From Kutzneria chonburiensis (lineage in GTDB: Bacteria > Actinomycetota > Actinomycetes > Mycobacteriales > Pseudonocardiaceae), in assembly GCF_028622115.1 (NCBI RefSeq), contig NZ_CP097263.1, forward strand, positions 5,890,001 to 5,954,000: a DNA stretch of 64,000 nt, given 5' to 3'. Position numbers and translations under genes: made by a program. The notes under the pieces are model-generated. The model did no database searches and had not been told where the DNA came from. It worked only from the letters and a program-made list of their open reading frames with translations. Below are positions 55,530 through 64,000 of this stretch, piece after piece; the stretch's first letter is position 1, and every line of letters begins with the position of its first letter.

Positions 55530-57374
55530 GTGCCCCAGCTGCGCTCCCGCACCACGACCCACGGACGCAACGCCGCGGGCGCCCGCGCGCTGTGGCGGGC
55601 CACCGGCATGACCGACAGCGATTTCGGCAAGCCGATCGTGGCGATCGCCAACTCCTACACCCAGTTCGTGCCGGGCCACGTGCACCTGCGTGATCTCGGC
55701 GACATCGTGGCCGAGGGCGTGCGCGCGGCCGGCGGCGTGCCGCGTGAGTTCCACACCATCGCGGTCGACGACGGCATCGCCATGGGCCACGGCGGCATGC
55801 TCTACTCGCTGCCCTCCCGCGAGATCATCGCCGACTCGGTCGAGTACATGGTCAACGCCCACCAGGCCGACGCGCTGGTGTGCATCTCCAACTGCGACAA
55901 GATCACCCCGGGCATGCTCAACGCCGCGCTGCGGCTGAACATCCCGGTGGTCTTCGTCTCCGGTGGTCCGATGGAGGCCGGCAAGGCCGTGGTCGTCGGT
56001 GGCGTGGCGCAGGCCCCGACCGACCTGATCACCGCCATCTCGGCCTCGGCCAGCCAGGAGGTCGACGACGACGGCCTCACCGTCGTCGAGCGTTCGGCCT
56101 GCCCGACCTGCGGTTCGTGCTCGGGCATGTTCACCGCCAACTCGATGAACTGCCTCACCGAGGCGCTCGGCCTCTCGCTGCCCGGCAACGGCTCCACGCT
56201 GGCCACCCACGCGGCCCGGCGGTCGCTGTTCGAGAAGGCCGGCACCACCGTCGTCGAGCTGTGCAAGCGCTGGTACGGCGAGGACGACGACTCCGTGCTG
56301 CCGCGCTCCATCGCCAACCGCAAGGCGTTCGAGAACGCCATGGCGCTGGACATGGCCATGGGCGGCTCCACCAACACCGTGCTGCACATCCTCGCCGCCG
56401 CGCGGGAGGGTGAGATCGACTTCACGCTGGCCGACATCGACGCGGTCGGCCGTCGCGTGCCCTGCCTGTCCAAGGTGTCGCCGAACTCCGACTACCACAT
56501 GGAGGACGTGCACCGGGCCGGTGGCATTCCCGCGCTGCTGGGCGAGCTGTGGCGGGGCGGGCTGCTCAACGAGGACGTGCACTCGGTGCACAGCCCTTCG
56601 CTGTCGGAGTGGCTGTCCACTTGGGACATTCGCGCCGCGTCGCCGTCCGAGGAGGCGCTGGAACTGTTCCACGCCGCGCCGGGCGGAGTCCGCACCACGC
56701 AGGCCTTCTCCACCGAGGCGCGGTGGTCCTCTTTGGACACCGACGCCGATGGCGGCTGCATCCGCGACGTCGCGCACGCGTACACCAAGGACGGCGGCCT
56801 CGCGGTGCTGCGCGGCAACCTGTCCGTGGACGGCGCCGTGATCAAGTCCGCCGGCATCGAGGAAGAGCTGTGGCGCTTCCAGGGGCCGGCGCGGGTCGTG
56901 GAGAGCCAGGAGGAGGCCGTTTCGGTCATCCTCAACAAGGAGGTCCAGCCGGGCGAGGTCATCGTCGTGCGCTACGAGGGCCCGGCCGGCGGTCCCGGCA
57001 TGCAGGAGATGCTGCACCCGACCGCGTTCCTCAAGGGCTCCGGCCTCGGCAAGAAGTGCGCGCTGATCACCGACGGCCGGTTCTCCGGCGGCTCGTCGGG
57101 CATCTCCGTCGGGCACATCTCGCCCGAGGCCGCGCACGGCGGCGTCATCGGCCTGGTCGAGAACGGCGACCAGATCCTGATCGACGTGCACGAGCGCAAG
57201 CTGGAACTGCTGGTCGACGAGGCCGTGCTGGCCGAGCGCCGGGCCAAGATGGAGTCCAGCGAGCGGCCGTGGCAGCCGCGTGACCGGCAGCGCCAGGTCA
57301 CCCTGGCCCTGCGCGCCTACGCCAAGCTCACCACCTCAGCCGCCACCGGCGCCGTCCGCGACCCCTCTCTGTAA
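55530..57374 (+). CDS. ilvD: Dihydroxy-acid dehydratase
   Basis: 614-residue Fe-S enzyme, third common step of valine, isoleucine and leucine synthesis. Cluster cysteines lie in [13 protein letters not shown] (near residue 115-123) and [20 protein letters not shown] (near 190-209). Substrate/metal residues are in [17 protein letters not shown] near 515. GTG 55530 follows GGAGGAGCA. It ends at a perfect family 2 hairpin. Confidence 0.97.
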   Translation: MPQLRSRTTTHGRNAAGARALWRATGMTDSDFGKPIVAIANSYTQFVPGHVHLRDLGDIVAEGVRAAGGVPREFHTIAVDDGIAMGHGGMLYSLPSREIIADSVEYMVNAHQADALVCISNCDKITPGMLNAALRLNIPVVFVSGGPMEAGKAVVVGGVAQAPTDLITAISASASQEVDDDGLTVVERSACPTCGSCSGMFTANSMNCLTEALGLSLPGNGSTLATHAARRSLFEKAGTTVVELCKRWYGEDDDSVLPRSIANRKAFENAMALDMAMGGSTNTVLHILAAAREGEIDFTLADIDAVGRRVPCLSKVSPNSDYHMEDVHRAGGIPALLGELWRGGLLNEDVHSVHSPSLSEWLSTWDIRAASPSEEALELFHAAPGGVRTTQAFSTEARWSSLDTDADGGCIRDVAHAYTKDGGLAVLRGNLSVDGAVIKSAGIEEELWRFQGPARVVESQEEAVSVILNKEVQPGEVIVVRYEGPAGGPGMQEMLHPTAFLKGSGLGKKCALITDGRFSGGSSGISVGHISPEAAHGGVIGLVENGDQILIDVHERKLELLVDEAVLAERRAKMESSERPWQPRDRQRQVTLALRAYAKLTTSAATGAVRDPSL

Positions 57375-57389
57375 CCGCTTCAGCGGTCG

Positions 57390-57432
57390 GAACGGACCAT
57401 TCCAAAACTCGGAGTTTTGGAATGGTCCGTTC
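57390..57432. repeat. Dispersed hairpin, family 2, copy C
   Basis: The most perfect copy: 14 bases GAACGGACCATTCC plus AAAACTC pair fully with GAGTTTT plus GGAATGGTCCGTTC around a single G, a 21-bp stem. Between convergent ilvD and the GNAT gene; it overlaps the GNAT stop codon. Confidence 0.87.
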
Positions 57433-57982
57433 ACAACTTCCAGGGGCGGGGGTCGGTCACCAGGAGTGACCAGATTTCCGAGTCGTGGCGGCGGCCGCCG
57501 AACAGGTAGGACTCGCGCAGGACGCCGTCCAGGGTCATGCCGAGGCGCTTGGCCGCGGCCTTGCTGCGCTCGTTGGCCGTCATCGTGATCCACTCGATGC
57601 GGTGCATGCCCCGCACGTCGAAGGCCCAGTCGATCATCAGCTGGGCCGCCTTGGTGATCAGGCCGTGGCCCTGGGCGTGCGGGGCCAGCCAGACGCCCAG
57701 CTCGCAGTTGCCGGTGGTCAGGTCGAACTGCACGAACAGGATCGCGCCGACCAGCTCGCCGCGCAGCCGGATGCCCAGCAGCCGGCCGGCCCCGGCCGCC
57801 TGGTGGTCGGCGTAGCGCTGGAGCAGCTCCCGTGCGCTCTCGGTGTCGGTCACCGTGCTGGCCAGCGGGATCCACGGAGCCAGGTGCGCGCGGTGCCGGT
57901 CGATGTGCTCGGCGAACTCGTCCGCCTGCCAGGGTTCGAGCGGGGTCAGTTCGGCGTCTTCAGCCAGCGGCAAGGAGAGCAT
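57431..57982 (-). CDS. GNAT N-acetyltransferase (RimJ/RimL type)
   Basis: 183 residues. The acetyl-CoA site is seen as LGVWLAPHAQGHGLITKAAQ near residues 95-114 (Q-x-x-G-x-G/A variant), with a typical GNAT fold ending in LRESYLFGGRRHDSEIWSLL. Family members acetylate N-termini of ribosomal or other proteins, or small amines; the target is unknown. It is followed by a hairpin and preceded on the same strand by the DoxX gene, 7 bp away. Confidence 0.87.
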   Translation of the reverse strand: MLSLPLAEDAELTPLEPWQADEFAEHIDRHRAHLAPWIPLASTVTDTESARELLQRYADHQAAGAGRLLGIRLRGELVGAILFVQFDLTTGNCELGVWLAPHAQGHGLITKAAQLMIDWAFDVRGMHRIEWITMTANERSKAAAKRLGMTLDGVLRESYLFGGRRHDSEIWSLLVTDPRPWKL

Positions 57983-57989
57983 GGGTCAG

Positions 57990-58571
57990 TTATCTCAGCA
58001 GCAGTTGCAGCGCGGCAACCGCGATAACGGCCAGCGAGAACAGCGAGGTGCCGTAGGCCAGGGCGTGCCGGTACCAGGGCGTGCGACGGTCCAGCGAGAT
58101 CCGGCCCGGGCCGGCGAACAGCACCGCGAAGGCCGCGCCGGCCAGGGCCACCGCCAGCTCGTAGTCGTTCAGGCCGCCGTTCCACTGCAGGATGATCGTG
58201 TTGCCCACCACCGCCAGCACCGCGGCCGCCGCGAGCGGCGTGAACAGGCCGAGGATGATCAGCACCGCACCGCCCAGCTCGGCATAGCCCAGGGCCGGCG
58301 CGAGGATGTCCGTGTAGCGGAAACCCGCCTGCTGCAACGACTTCGCGAAGTCGCCGAGCCCGTGGCCGCCGAACCAGCCCAGCGTGCGCTGCGCGCCGTG
58401 CACTCCGACCAGGCCGCCCAGCATCAGGCGCAGGCCGAGCAGCCCCAGGTCCGCCCCGCCGTGCCAGGGCGCGACCGGCCGGGATGGTGGTTCCTCGTAC
58501 GCGAGCGTGGTGCCGTACTCGGGCTCTTCGTCGTCATCGAGGTGGTGCAACCCCGTTTCGAAGGTGCTCAC
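57990..58571 (-). CDS. DoxX-family membrane protein
   Basis: 193 residues. A hydrophilic acidic N-terminus (about 1-45) is followed by four membrane segments of the DoxX type (LGLLGLRLMLGGLVGVHGAQ, ALGYAELGGAVLIILGLFTP, ALAGAAFAVLFAG, LFSLAVIAVAALQLLL). The family is linked to redox or sulfur metabolism membrane complexes. GTG 58571 has a TATCCT box 7 bp upstream and no ribosome binding site, so it may be leaderless; TTG 58589 is an alternative. Syntenic with Rv3005c in M. tuberculosis. Confidence 0.83.
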   Translation of the reverse strand: MSTFETGLHHLDDDEEPEYGTTLAYEEPPSRPVAPWHGGADLGLLGLRLMLGGLVGVHGAQRTLGWFGGHGLGDFAKSLQQAGFRYTDILAPALGYAELGGAVLIILGLFTPLAAAAVLAVVGNTIILQWNGGLNDYELAVALAGAAFAVLFAGPGRISLDRRTPWYRHALAYGTSLFSLAVIAVAALQLLLR

Positions 58572-58627
58572 CGGCGGCAGGATAGGCAACCTTCGGCCGC
58601 CGAACGACCGCCGAACAGAGCAGTCGG

Positions 58628-59554
58628 TTAGTACTCGCCGTGTACCAGGTTGCGCGGTTCTTCACCTTTGACGAACCTCGCCACCTCCGCTGCCGCCACC
58701 CCGTACGCCCTCTTCTCCCGCCCCGTGCAGCTGCCGGCGACGTGCGGCGTGAGCAGCAGGCCGTCCACACTCCACAGTGGATGACCTTCCGGCAGCGGTT
58801 CCGGCTCCGTCACATCCAGCGCCGCCCTGATCCTCCCTGTCTGCAACTCGGCCACCAGCGCATCCGTGTCCACCACCGGCCCCCGCGCCCCGTTGACGAG
58901 AATCGCCCCGTCCTTCATCCGCGCCAGAAACTGCGCGTCCACCATCCCCGTCGTGTCGGATGTGAGCGGTACTACCATCACCACCACGTCGTACTGTCCG
59001 ATGAGGTTCGGCAGCTCCTCTTCCCCCCGCACGCCTTCCCGAGCCGTGCGCCCCACGATCGTCGTCTCCACGTCGAACGGTTCAAGCCTCTTCGCGAGCT
59101 GATGGCCCAGATCCCCCGCCCCCACGATCAGCACCCGCTTGTCCTGAAGCGTGTCCGTGACCTGGAACGCCCAGCGCCCTTCCCGCTGCGCGTCCAGGAA
59201 ATACGGCAGGTGCCGGTAGAAGGACAGCAGCACTCCCACCACCCACTCCGCCGTGCTCCCCCCGTGGGCTCCCCGGCACGTCGACAGCTTCACCCCTTCC
59301 GGCAGCCGGCCCAGCCACACCTCCGCCCCCGCGCTCAGCAGTTGCACCAGCTTCAGCTTCGGCAGCTTCTCCACCAGCGGCACCGCTCGCTTGCCCGCCA
59401 GGAACGGCGGTATCAGCACCTCCGCCTCCCCCGCCTCCGCCGGCAGCTCCCCTTCGACGTCGTACCGCACCGTCCGGACACCCTCGACCGCCGCCAGCGC
59501 CTCCAGCGCATGCTCGTCGGGCACCAGCACAGTGATCGCCTCGTGATCGGTCAC
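58628..59554 (-). CDS. D-isomer-specific 2-hydroxyacid dehydrogenase family protein
   Basis: 308 residues. The NAD-binding motif VLIVGAGDLGHQLAKRLEPF is near 140-159, catalytic Arg in VNGARGPVVDTDALV near 222, Glu in LDVTEPEPLPEGHPLW near 248, and His in LTPHVAGSCTG near 272. It is short for the family, similar to glyoxylate/hydroxypyruvate reductases of actinobacteria. The physiological substrate is not predictable. Followed by the DoxX gene after 56 bp. Confidence 0.88.
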   Translation of the reverse strand: MTDHEAITVLVPDEHALEALAAVEGVRTVRYDVEGELPAEAGEAEVLIPPFLAGKRAVPLVEKLPKLKLVQLLSAGAEVWLGRLPEGVKLSTCRGAHGGSTAEWVVGVLLSFYRHLPYFLDAQREGRWAFQVTDTLQDKRVLIVGAGDLGHQLAKRLEPFDVETTIVGRTAREGVRGEEELPNLIGQYDVVVMVVPLTSDTTGMVDAQFLARMKDGAILVNGARGPVVDTDALVAELQTGRIRAALDVTEPEPLPEGHPLWSVDGLLLTPHVAGSCTGREKRAYGVAAAEVARFVKGEEPRNLVHGEY

Positions 59555-59678
59555 GCCCCGACCCTAGTCCGCACGGCCTGCTCCCGGTCCCGTCTCGTGC
59601 TTGTCGCCCGGGAAGGGGGCACGGGGTACAGGGGGTGCTCACCTGGGGTTCACGTGGGCGCGCTTACGCTCGGGCATC

Positions 59679-60860
59679 ATGCGGAGAGCTAGCCGGGTTG
59701 TTGCCTCGTCGGTGGCGCTCGGACTGCTGCTCGGCGGGTGTGCGAGCTTCCCGGATCAGTCGAACGGGGCGGGCGTCCAGGACTGGCAGCCGCAGCCGAA
59801 GCTGACCGAGGCGCCGGGACCTGAGCCGAATGCGCCGGGCGGGTCGAACGCGGAGGGCGGCGGGAACGTCCAAGGGCCGAACGGGACGCCCCGGCAGGTG
59901 CCGCCGCCGCAAGGGTGCACGGACTTCGACCAAAACGTGATCGGCACGTGCATGGCGCCGCTCGCCGCGGTGGCGGCGCTGCCGGGCGGGGCTAGTGGCC
60001 TGGCGGCGGAGCGGACGACGGGCCGGGTGCTGGCGGTGCAAAGGGGCCAAGAGCCGAAGCCGGTGGCGACGATCCAAGTGGACGCGGCGACGGACGGCGG
60101 GCTGACGGGGCTGGCGCTGTCGCCGACGTACCAGCAAGACCAACTGGTGTACGCCTACGTGACGACGGCGACGGACAACCGGGTGATGCGGTTCGCGGTC
60201 GGGGACACGCCGAAGCCGGTCCTGACGGGCATCCCGAAGGGCCCGACGCACAACCGGGGCGTGCTGGCGGTGGACCGGAGCGGCGCACTGCTGGTGGCGA
60301 CGGGAGACGCGGGCAACGCGGCGGCGGCGAACGACCCGTCGACGCTGGCGGGCAAGGTGCTGCGCATCGACGGCCTGGGCCACCCGGCGGCAGGCAACCC
60401 GAACCCGTCCTCGGCGGTGGTGATCAGCGGCCTGCAAGACCCGGGCGGCATGTGCACGGCGGCGGACGGCAGCGCGGCCTGGGTGACGGACCAGACGCCG
60501 AACGCGGACCAGCTGTACCGGATCACGCCGGGCCAACCCCAACTGGGCACACCGGCCTGGAGCTGGCCGGACAAGCCGGGCGTGGCGGGCTGCGCGGCGT
60601 TCACGGACGAGATCAGCGTGGCGACGGTGCACAAGCCGGGCATCCAGGTGCTGGTACTGGCCAAGACGGGCGGCTTCACCGGCAAGCCGAGCACGATCAT
60701 GGACGGCCCGGGCGGCTACGGCCTGATCGGCGCGATGGACGTGGTGGACCAGAACACGCTCCTGGTCGGCACGGTCAACAAGGACGGCGGCAAGCCGGTG
60801 TCCAGCGACGACCGGGCGATCATCATCCCGAAGCCCAACGGCGGCCAGCCCAAGGACTGA
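59679..60860 (+). CDS. lppZ: LppZ-like lipoprotein with a sorbosone/glucose dehydrogenase-type beta-propeller
   Basis: 393 residues. The signal peptide RRASRVVASSVALGLLLGGC ends at a lipobox Cys near residue 21. A ~60-residue Pro/Gly/Asn-rich linker precedes a beta-propeller resembling PQQ-type sugar dehydrogenases (GLTGLALSPTYQQDQLVYAY, LLVATGDAGNAAAANDPSTL). Key catalytic residues of true dehydrogenases are not obvious, so it may be a surface binding protein. Position next to DoxX and near gatB matches M. tuberculosis lppZ. ATG 59679; a TACGCT box lies 8 bp upstream. Confidence 0.82.
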   Translation: MRRASRVVASSVALGLLLGGCASFPDQSNGAGVQDWQPQPKLTEAPGPEPNAPGGSNAEGGGNVQGPNGTPRQVPPPQGCTDFDQNVIGTCMAPLAAVAALPGGASGLAAERTTGRVLAVQRGQEPKPVATIQVDAATDGGLTGLALSPTYQQDQLVYAYVTTATDNRVMRFAVGDTPKPVLTGIPKGPTHNRGVLAVDRSGALLVATGDAGNAAAANDPSTLAGKVLRIDGLGHPAAGNPNPSSAVVISGLQDPGGMCTAADGSAAWVTDQTPNADQLYRITPGQPQLGTPAWSWPDKPGVAGCAAFTDEISVATVHKPGIQVLVLAKTGGFTGKPSTIMDGPGGYGLIGAMDVVDQNTLLVGTVNKDGGKPVSSDDRAIIIPKPNGGQPKD

Positions 60861-60864
60861 CTCA

Positions 60865-60882
60865 TATTCTAGCGCTAGAATA
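60865..60882. promoter_or_regulatory. 18-bp perfect palindrome at the PadR-fusion promoter
   Basis: TATTCTAGC-GCTAGAATA. The right half contains TAGAAT (60876-60881), a good -10 ending 7 bp before the ATG at 60889, so a bound repressor would occlude RNA polymerase. It is the best candidate for autoregulation by the PadR domain. Confidence 0.65.
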
Positions 60883-60888
60883 GGGGGC

Positions 60889-62028
60889 ATGGCCGAGCTG
60901 ACCGATGGCGAGTTGACGGTGCTGGGGCTGGTGGTCGAACAGCCACGTCACGGCTACGAGCTGGAGAGGGTGATCGAAGAGCGGGGTGTGCGCGCATGGA
61001 CGGCGCTCGGCTTCTCCTCGATCTACTACGTGCTGGACAAGCTGGCCAAACGCGGCCTGATCGAGACGGCCGGTGCTCCCCCGTCGGGTAAGTCACGGGC
61101 GACCTTCCGTGCGACGGAGGAAGGCCGTGAACTGTGCGTAAAGGCCACGCGTGAGGCGCTGGCGACGCTGACGCCCGTACGAGCGCGGGTCCTGATCGGC
61201 CTGGCGAACAGCCCGGGCCTGCCGGACAAGGACGTGGCCACAGGACTGACGGAGCGCCTGGAGAAGCTGCGCCGGCAGCACGAAGAGGTCAGGGCGGTCC
61301 GCGCCGAGCAGGAACCGCTGCCGACGGCGGCGACGGCGATCTTCGACTACAGCGAAGCCATGCTCGCGGCGGACATCGGCTGGACCGAGGCGACGCTGGC
61401 CATGCAGACCTCGATGGACAAGTACGACATCAAGAAGGCCCATCGGGCGCTCTACTCGCCGTCGTCGAAGGACTTCGCCCTGGTCGACGTGCCCGAGCTC
61501 CGGTACATCGCGGTCGACGGGCGTGGCGATCCGAACACCTCGAACGAATACGCCAGTGCGATCGAAGCGCTGTACGGGGTGGCCTACACCCTGAAATTCG
61601 CCAGCAAGAAGACCCTCGGTAAAGATTTCACGGTCGGACCGCTGGAAGGACTGTGGCGCGCTGATGATCCGTCCGTGTTCACCGCACGACACAAACAGTC
61701 GTGGGAATGGACCATGATGATCAGTCAGCCGGACTGGATCACGGAGGACATGGTGCGCTCCGCGGTCGATGCCGTCGCCAAGAAGAAAGAGAACCCCGCG
61801 CTCGACAAGGTCCGCCTGCACACCTTCACCGAGGGAAAATGCGTGCAGATCCTGCACATCGGCCCCTACGACGACGAAACCGCCACGCTGGACCGCCTGC
61901 ACAACCACTATCTCCCCGACAACGGCCTGACCTTCAACGGCGACCACCACGAGATCTATCTCAGCGACGCCCGCCGAACGGCGCCGGCCAAGCTGAAAAC
62001 GATCCTGCGGCAGCCGGTCAAGCAATGA
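60889..62028 (+). CDS. PadR-family regulator fused to a GyrI-like effector domain
   Basis: 379 residues. The PadR winged helix is at about 1-85 (LGLVVEQPRHGYELERVIEE, then FSSIYYVLDKLAKRGLIET), followed by the helical Vir/dimerisation region to ~175. A complete GyrI-like domain follows from ~176 to 379, beginning MDKYDIKKAHRALYSPSSKD and containing VPELRYIAVDGRGDPN and LHIGPYDDE. GyrI-like proteins of this form usually are separate ~200-residue proteins that bind small toxic compounds. The fusion suggests a one-component xenobiotic sensor. Probably leaderless from the palindromic promoter. Confidence 0.88.
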   Translation: MAELTDGELTVLGLVVEQPRHGYELERVIEERGVRAWTALGFSSIYYVLDKLAKRGLIETAGAPPSGKSRATFRATEEGRELCVKATREALATLTPVRARVLIGLANSPGLPDKDVATGLTERLEKLRRQHEEVRAVRAEQEPLPTAATAIFDYSEAMLAADIGWTEATLAMQTSMDKYDIKKAHRALYSPSSKDFALVDVPELRYIAVDGRGDPNTSNEYASAIEALYGVAYTLKFASKKTLGKDFTVGPLEGLWRADDPSVFTARHKQSWEWTMMISQPDWITEDMVRSAVDAVAKKKENPALDKVRLHTFTEGKCVQILHIGPYDDETATLDRLHNHYLPDNGLTFNGDHHEIYLSDARRTAPAKLKTILRQPVKQ

Positions 62029-62062
62029 AAAAGGCCGTTCCCGAAGCCGGGAACGGCCTTTT
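62029..62062. terminator. Bidirectional terminator between the PadR fusion and gatB
   Basis: Perfect 15-bp stem AAAAGGCCGTTCCCG / CGGGAACGGCCTTTT with an AAGC loop, with A/T tails on both sides, between convergent genes. Confidence 0.92.
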
Positions 62063-62073
62063 CACACAACGAG

Positions 62074-63576
62074 TCAGCTACAGCGCTCGATGATCAGCTC
62101 ACGGACGCGCTTGGCGTCGGCCTGGCCCTTGGTGGCCTTCATGACGGCGCCGACGATGGCCCCGGCGGCGGCGACCTTGCCGGCGCGGATCTTGTCGGCG
62201 ACGTCGGGCTGGGCGGCCAAGGCGTCGTCGATGGCGGCGGTCAGGGCGGAGTCGTCGGAGACGACCTTGAGGCCCCGGGCCTCCACCACGGCGTCCGGCT
62301 CACCCTCGCCGGCCAGCACGCCGTCGACGACGGTACGGGCCAGCTTGTTGGTGAGGCTGCCGTCGGCGACCAGGGCGACGACCCGCGCCACCTGGGCCGG
62401 CGTGATCGGCAGCTCGGCCAGCTCCTTGTTCAGGGTCTTGGCCTGCTGCGACAGGTACGACACCCACCACGACCGGGCGTCGTCCGGCTTGGCCCCGGCC
62501 TCGACGGTGGCCGAAACCAGGTCCAACGCGTCGGCGTTGACCAGGTCCCGCAGCTCGGCGTCGCTGAGGCCCCACTCCTGCTGGATCTGCTTGCGCCGCA
62601 CCCACGGCGGCTGCGGCAGGCTGTCCCGCAGCTGCGCGACCCACTCCCGCGACGGCGCGATGGGCACCAGGTCGGGCTCGGGGAAGTAGCGGTAGTCCTC
62701 GGCGGTCTCCTTCGTGCGCCCGGCCCGCGTGGTGGCGGTGGACTCGTCGAAGTGCCGGGTCTCCTGCTTGATCGTCCCGCCGCCGGCCAGCACGGCGGCG
62801 TGCCGGGTCATCTCGTAGCGCACGGCCCGCTCGACCGACCGCAGCGAGTTGACGTTCTTGGTCTCGGTGCGGGTGCCGAACTCGGTGGCGTCCTTGGCCA
62901 TCAGCGACACGTTGGCGTCGCAGCGCATGGAGCCCTGGTCCATCCGCACGTCGGAGACGTTCAGCCCCCGCAGCAGCTCCCGCAGCGTGGCCACGTAGGC
63001 CCGGGCGATCTCCGGCGCGCGGGCCCCGGTGCCGGTGATCGGCTTGGTGACGATCTCGATCAGCGGCACGCCGGCCCGGTTGTAGTCGAGCAGCGAGTAG
63101 TCGGCGCCGTGGATGCGGCCGGTGGCCCCACCGACGTGCAGCGACTTGCCGGTGTCCTCCTCCATGTGGGCCCGCTCGATGTCCACCCGGAAGATCGTGC
63201 CGTCGTCCAGCTCCACGTCGAGGTAGCCGTTGAAGGCGATCGGCTCGTCGTACTGCGAGGTCTGGAAGTTCTTCGGCATGTCCGGGTAGAAGTAGTTCTT
63301 CCGGGCGAACCGGCACCACTGCGCGATCTCGCAGTTCAGCGCCAGGCCGATGCGCATGGCCGACTCGACGGCCTTGCCGTTCACGGCCGGCAGCGCGCCG
63401 GGCATGCCGAGGCACACCGGGCACACGTGGGTGTTGGGCTCGCCGCCGAACACGTTGGCGCAGCCGCAGAACATCTTGGTGTTGGTGTTGAGCTCGACGT
63501 GCACCTCGAGCCCGAGCACGGGGTCGAACCGCTCGAGGACCTCGTCGTAGTCCATCACCTCGGCCACGGCGGTCAC
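62074..63576 (-). CDS. gatB: Asp-tRNA(Asn)/Glu-tRNA(Gln) amidotransferase subunit B
   Basis: 500-residue kinase/tRNA-binding subunit of GatCAB. It starts with ...[21 protein letters not shown]; zinc cysteines are in [10 protein letters not shown] and [10 protein letters not shown] (near residues 37-62). [12 protein letters not shown] and [16 protein letters not shown] are near 138-175. The C-terminal YqeY-like tail runs from ~350. GTG 63576 overlaps the stop of the small membrane protein gene. It converts misacylated Glu-tRNA(Gln), relevant to the tRNA-Gln gene in this window. Confidence 0.97.
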   Translation of the reverse strand: MTAVAEVMDYDEVLERFDPVLGLEVHVELNTNTKMFCGCANVFGGEPNTHVCPVCLGMPGALPAVNGKAVESAMRIGLALNCEIAQWCRFARKNYFYPDMPKNFQTSQYDEPIAFNGYLDVELDDGTIFRVDIERAHMEEDTGKSLHVGGATGRIHGADYSLLDYNRAGVPLIEIVTKPITGTGARAPEIARAYVATLRELLRGLNVSDVRMDQGSMRCDANVSLMAKDATEFGTRTETKNVNSLRSVERAVRYEMTRHAAVLAGGGTIKQETRHFDESTATTRAGRTKETAEDYRYFPEPDLVPIAPSREWVAQLRDSLPQPPWVRRKQIQQEWGLSDAELRDLVNADALDLVSATVEAGAKPDDARSWWVSYLSQQAKTLNKELAELPITPAQVARVVALVADGSLTNKLARTVVDGVLAGEGEPDAVVEARGLKVVSDDSALTAAIDDALAAQPDVADKIRAGKVAAAGAIVGAVMKATKGQADAKRVRELIIERCS

Positions 63577-63770
63577 GCGTCCCCGTCCTTTCGGGCCCCA
63601 CGGATGGCCAGCGCCCCACCGGTGACCGCGACCAGCACGCTGGCCAGCGCGTTCACCAGGGACAGCTTGTCGTTCTTGGCCACGGCCTTGCGGGCCTGGG
63701 CGCCGGCCGCGACCACGCCGATCAGCGAGCCGACGATGGTGATGGCCAGGCGGATCTTGTTCACGTTCAT
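63573..63770 (-). CDS. Small membrane protein between gatA and gatB
   Basis: 65 residues with two hydrophobic segments (about 6-24, [19 protein letters not shown], and 38-55, [16 protein letters not shown]) separated by a basic linker [14 protein letters not shown] 63770 overlaps the gatA stop (ATGA) and its stop overlaps the gatB start (GTGA), so it is translationally locked into the gat operon. Family and function not recognised. Confidence 0.78.
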   Translation of the reverse strand: MNVNKIRLAITIVGSLIGVVAAGAQARKAVAKNDKLSLVNALASVLVAVTGGALAIRGARKDGDA

Positions 63771-64000
63771 CGGGAGATCGCCTCCAGTTCGGGCACGCGG
63801 TTGATCAGCGGGCCGCCCTGCGCGGCGTCGCGGGCGACCTCGTAGGCGGCGGCGACGCGGTACATCCGCTCGTCGGCCAGCGCGGGCGCCATCACCTGAA
63901 GACCGGTCGGCAGGCCGTCCTCGGCGGCCAGCCCGGCCGGCACGCTCAGCGCGGCGTTGCCGGCCAGGTTGGACGGGATGGTGCACAGGTCGTTGAGGTA
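63767..64000 (-). CDS. gatA: Asp-tRNA(Asn)/Glu-tRNA(Gln) amidotransferase subunit A, 3' end
   Basis: Last 77 codons of the amidase-signature subunit that releases ammonia from glutamine. The visible C-terminus, [20 protein letters not shown] then [20 protein letters not shown], is typical of GatA. The catalytic Ser-cisSer-Lys triad lies upstream outside the window. Its TGA overlaps the ATG of the small membrane protein. Confidence 0.95.
   Translation of the reverse strand, partial: YLNDLCTIPSNLAGNAALSVPAGLAAEDGLPTGLQVMAPALADERMYRVAAAYEVARDAAQGGPLINRVPELEAISR

Overview
This window is a high-GC actinobacterial chromosome segment, most likely from the Pseudonocardiaceae (Amycolatopsis/Kutzneria/Saccharothrix-like). 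The reasons are very high GC with GTG and TTG starts, a C+ zinc-ribbon L28, an HU with a histone-H1-like tail, CofC of the F420 pathway, DUF397, and several leaderless-looking promoters. The genus is an inference. From memory, the order of core genes (recG, DAK2 protein, rpmB, ung, thiL, DUF3515, ddl, gpsA, cofC, ppk, mutT1, hupB, leuD, leuC, IclR regulator, tRNA-Glu/tRNA-Gln, FAH protein, leuB, serA, ilvC-ilvN-ilvB, DoxX, lppZ-like, gatB, gatA) follows the Mycobacterium tuberculosis Rv2967-Rv3011 region. This is therefore conserved chromosome with scattered lineage-specific insertions, not a genomic island.

Layout. 1-8.6 kb: 5' part of pyruvate carboxylase, a UgpA-UgpE-UgpB-type ABC importer without its ATPase, soluble transhydrogenase, and a DUF234-type ATPase preceded by an array of four 16-bp repeats. 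8.6-17.5 kb: recG, a TetR regulator, a Glu/Leu-dehydrogenase-family enzyme, the DAK2 protein, rpmB, an SBF-like transporter, small conserved genes and ung. 17.6-24.2 kb: a DUF6928-like protein, a second SBF-like transporter overlapping a PEP-mutase/isocitrate-lyase-family gene, a 408-bp AT-richer gap, a membrane protein, gamma-carbonic anhydrase, thiL, an AsnC-like domain and DUF3515. 24.2-37.2 kb: ddl, a MocR/flavin-protein divergent pair, a sulfur amino acid and glycerolipid gene run, cofC, then ppk-mutT1 facing hupB. 37.4-41.3 kb: leuCD with a divergent IclR regulator, a low-complexity repeat tract, and two tRNAs. 41.4-57.4 kb: a HAD hydrolase, a monooxygenase, an orphan response regulator, FAH, cimA, a broken Tm-1-like gene, leuB, serA, ilvBNC and ilvD. 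57.4-64 kb: GNAT, DoxX, a hydroxyacid dehydrogenase, an LppZ-like lipoprotein, a PadR-GyrI fusion, gatB, a small membrane protein and the 3' end of gatA.

The physiological theme of the right half is branched-chain amino acid synthesis. CimA feeds a pyruvate-based isoleucine route that shares LeuC, LeuD and LeuB, and IlvBN, IlvC and IlvD act on both branches. Two ribosome-mediated attenuators are visible. The ilvB leader carries adjacent Leu-Val-Leu codons, two of them rare. The leader before cimA carries three Ile codons in a row, which matches the isoleucine-only role of CimA.

Other notable structure: two families of dispersed palindromic hairpins, mostly between convergent genes; a PPK1 with a ~270-residue Lys/Ala/Pro-rich N-terminal tail next to an HU with a similar C-terminal tail; a PadR regulator fused to a GyrI-like domain behind an 18-bp perfect palindrome; and a 24-bp perfect palindrome in front of the decayed Tm-1-like gene. 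No CRISPR array, insertion sequence, integrase or phage gene was seen.
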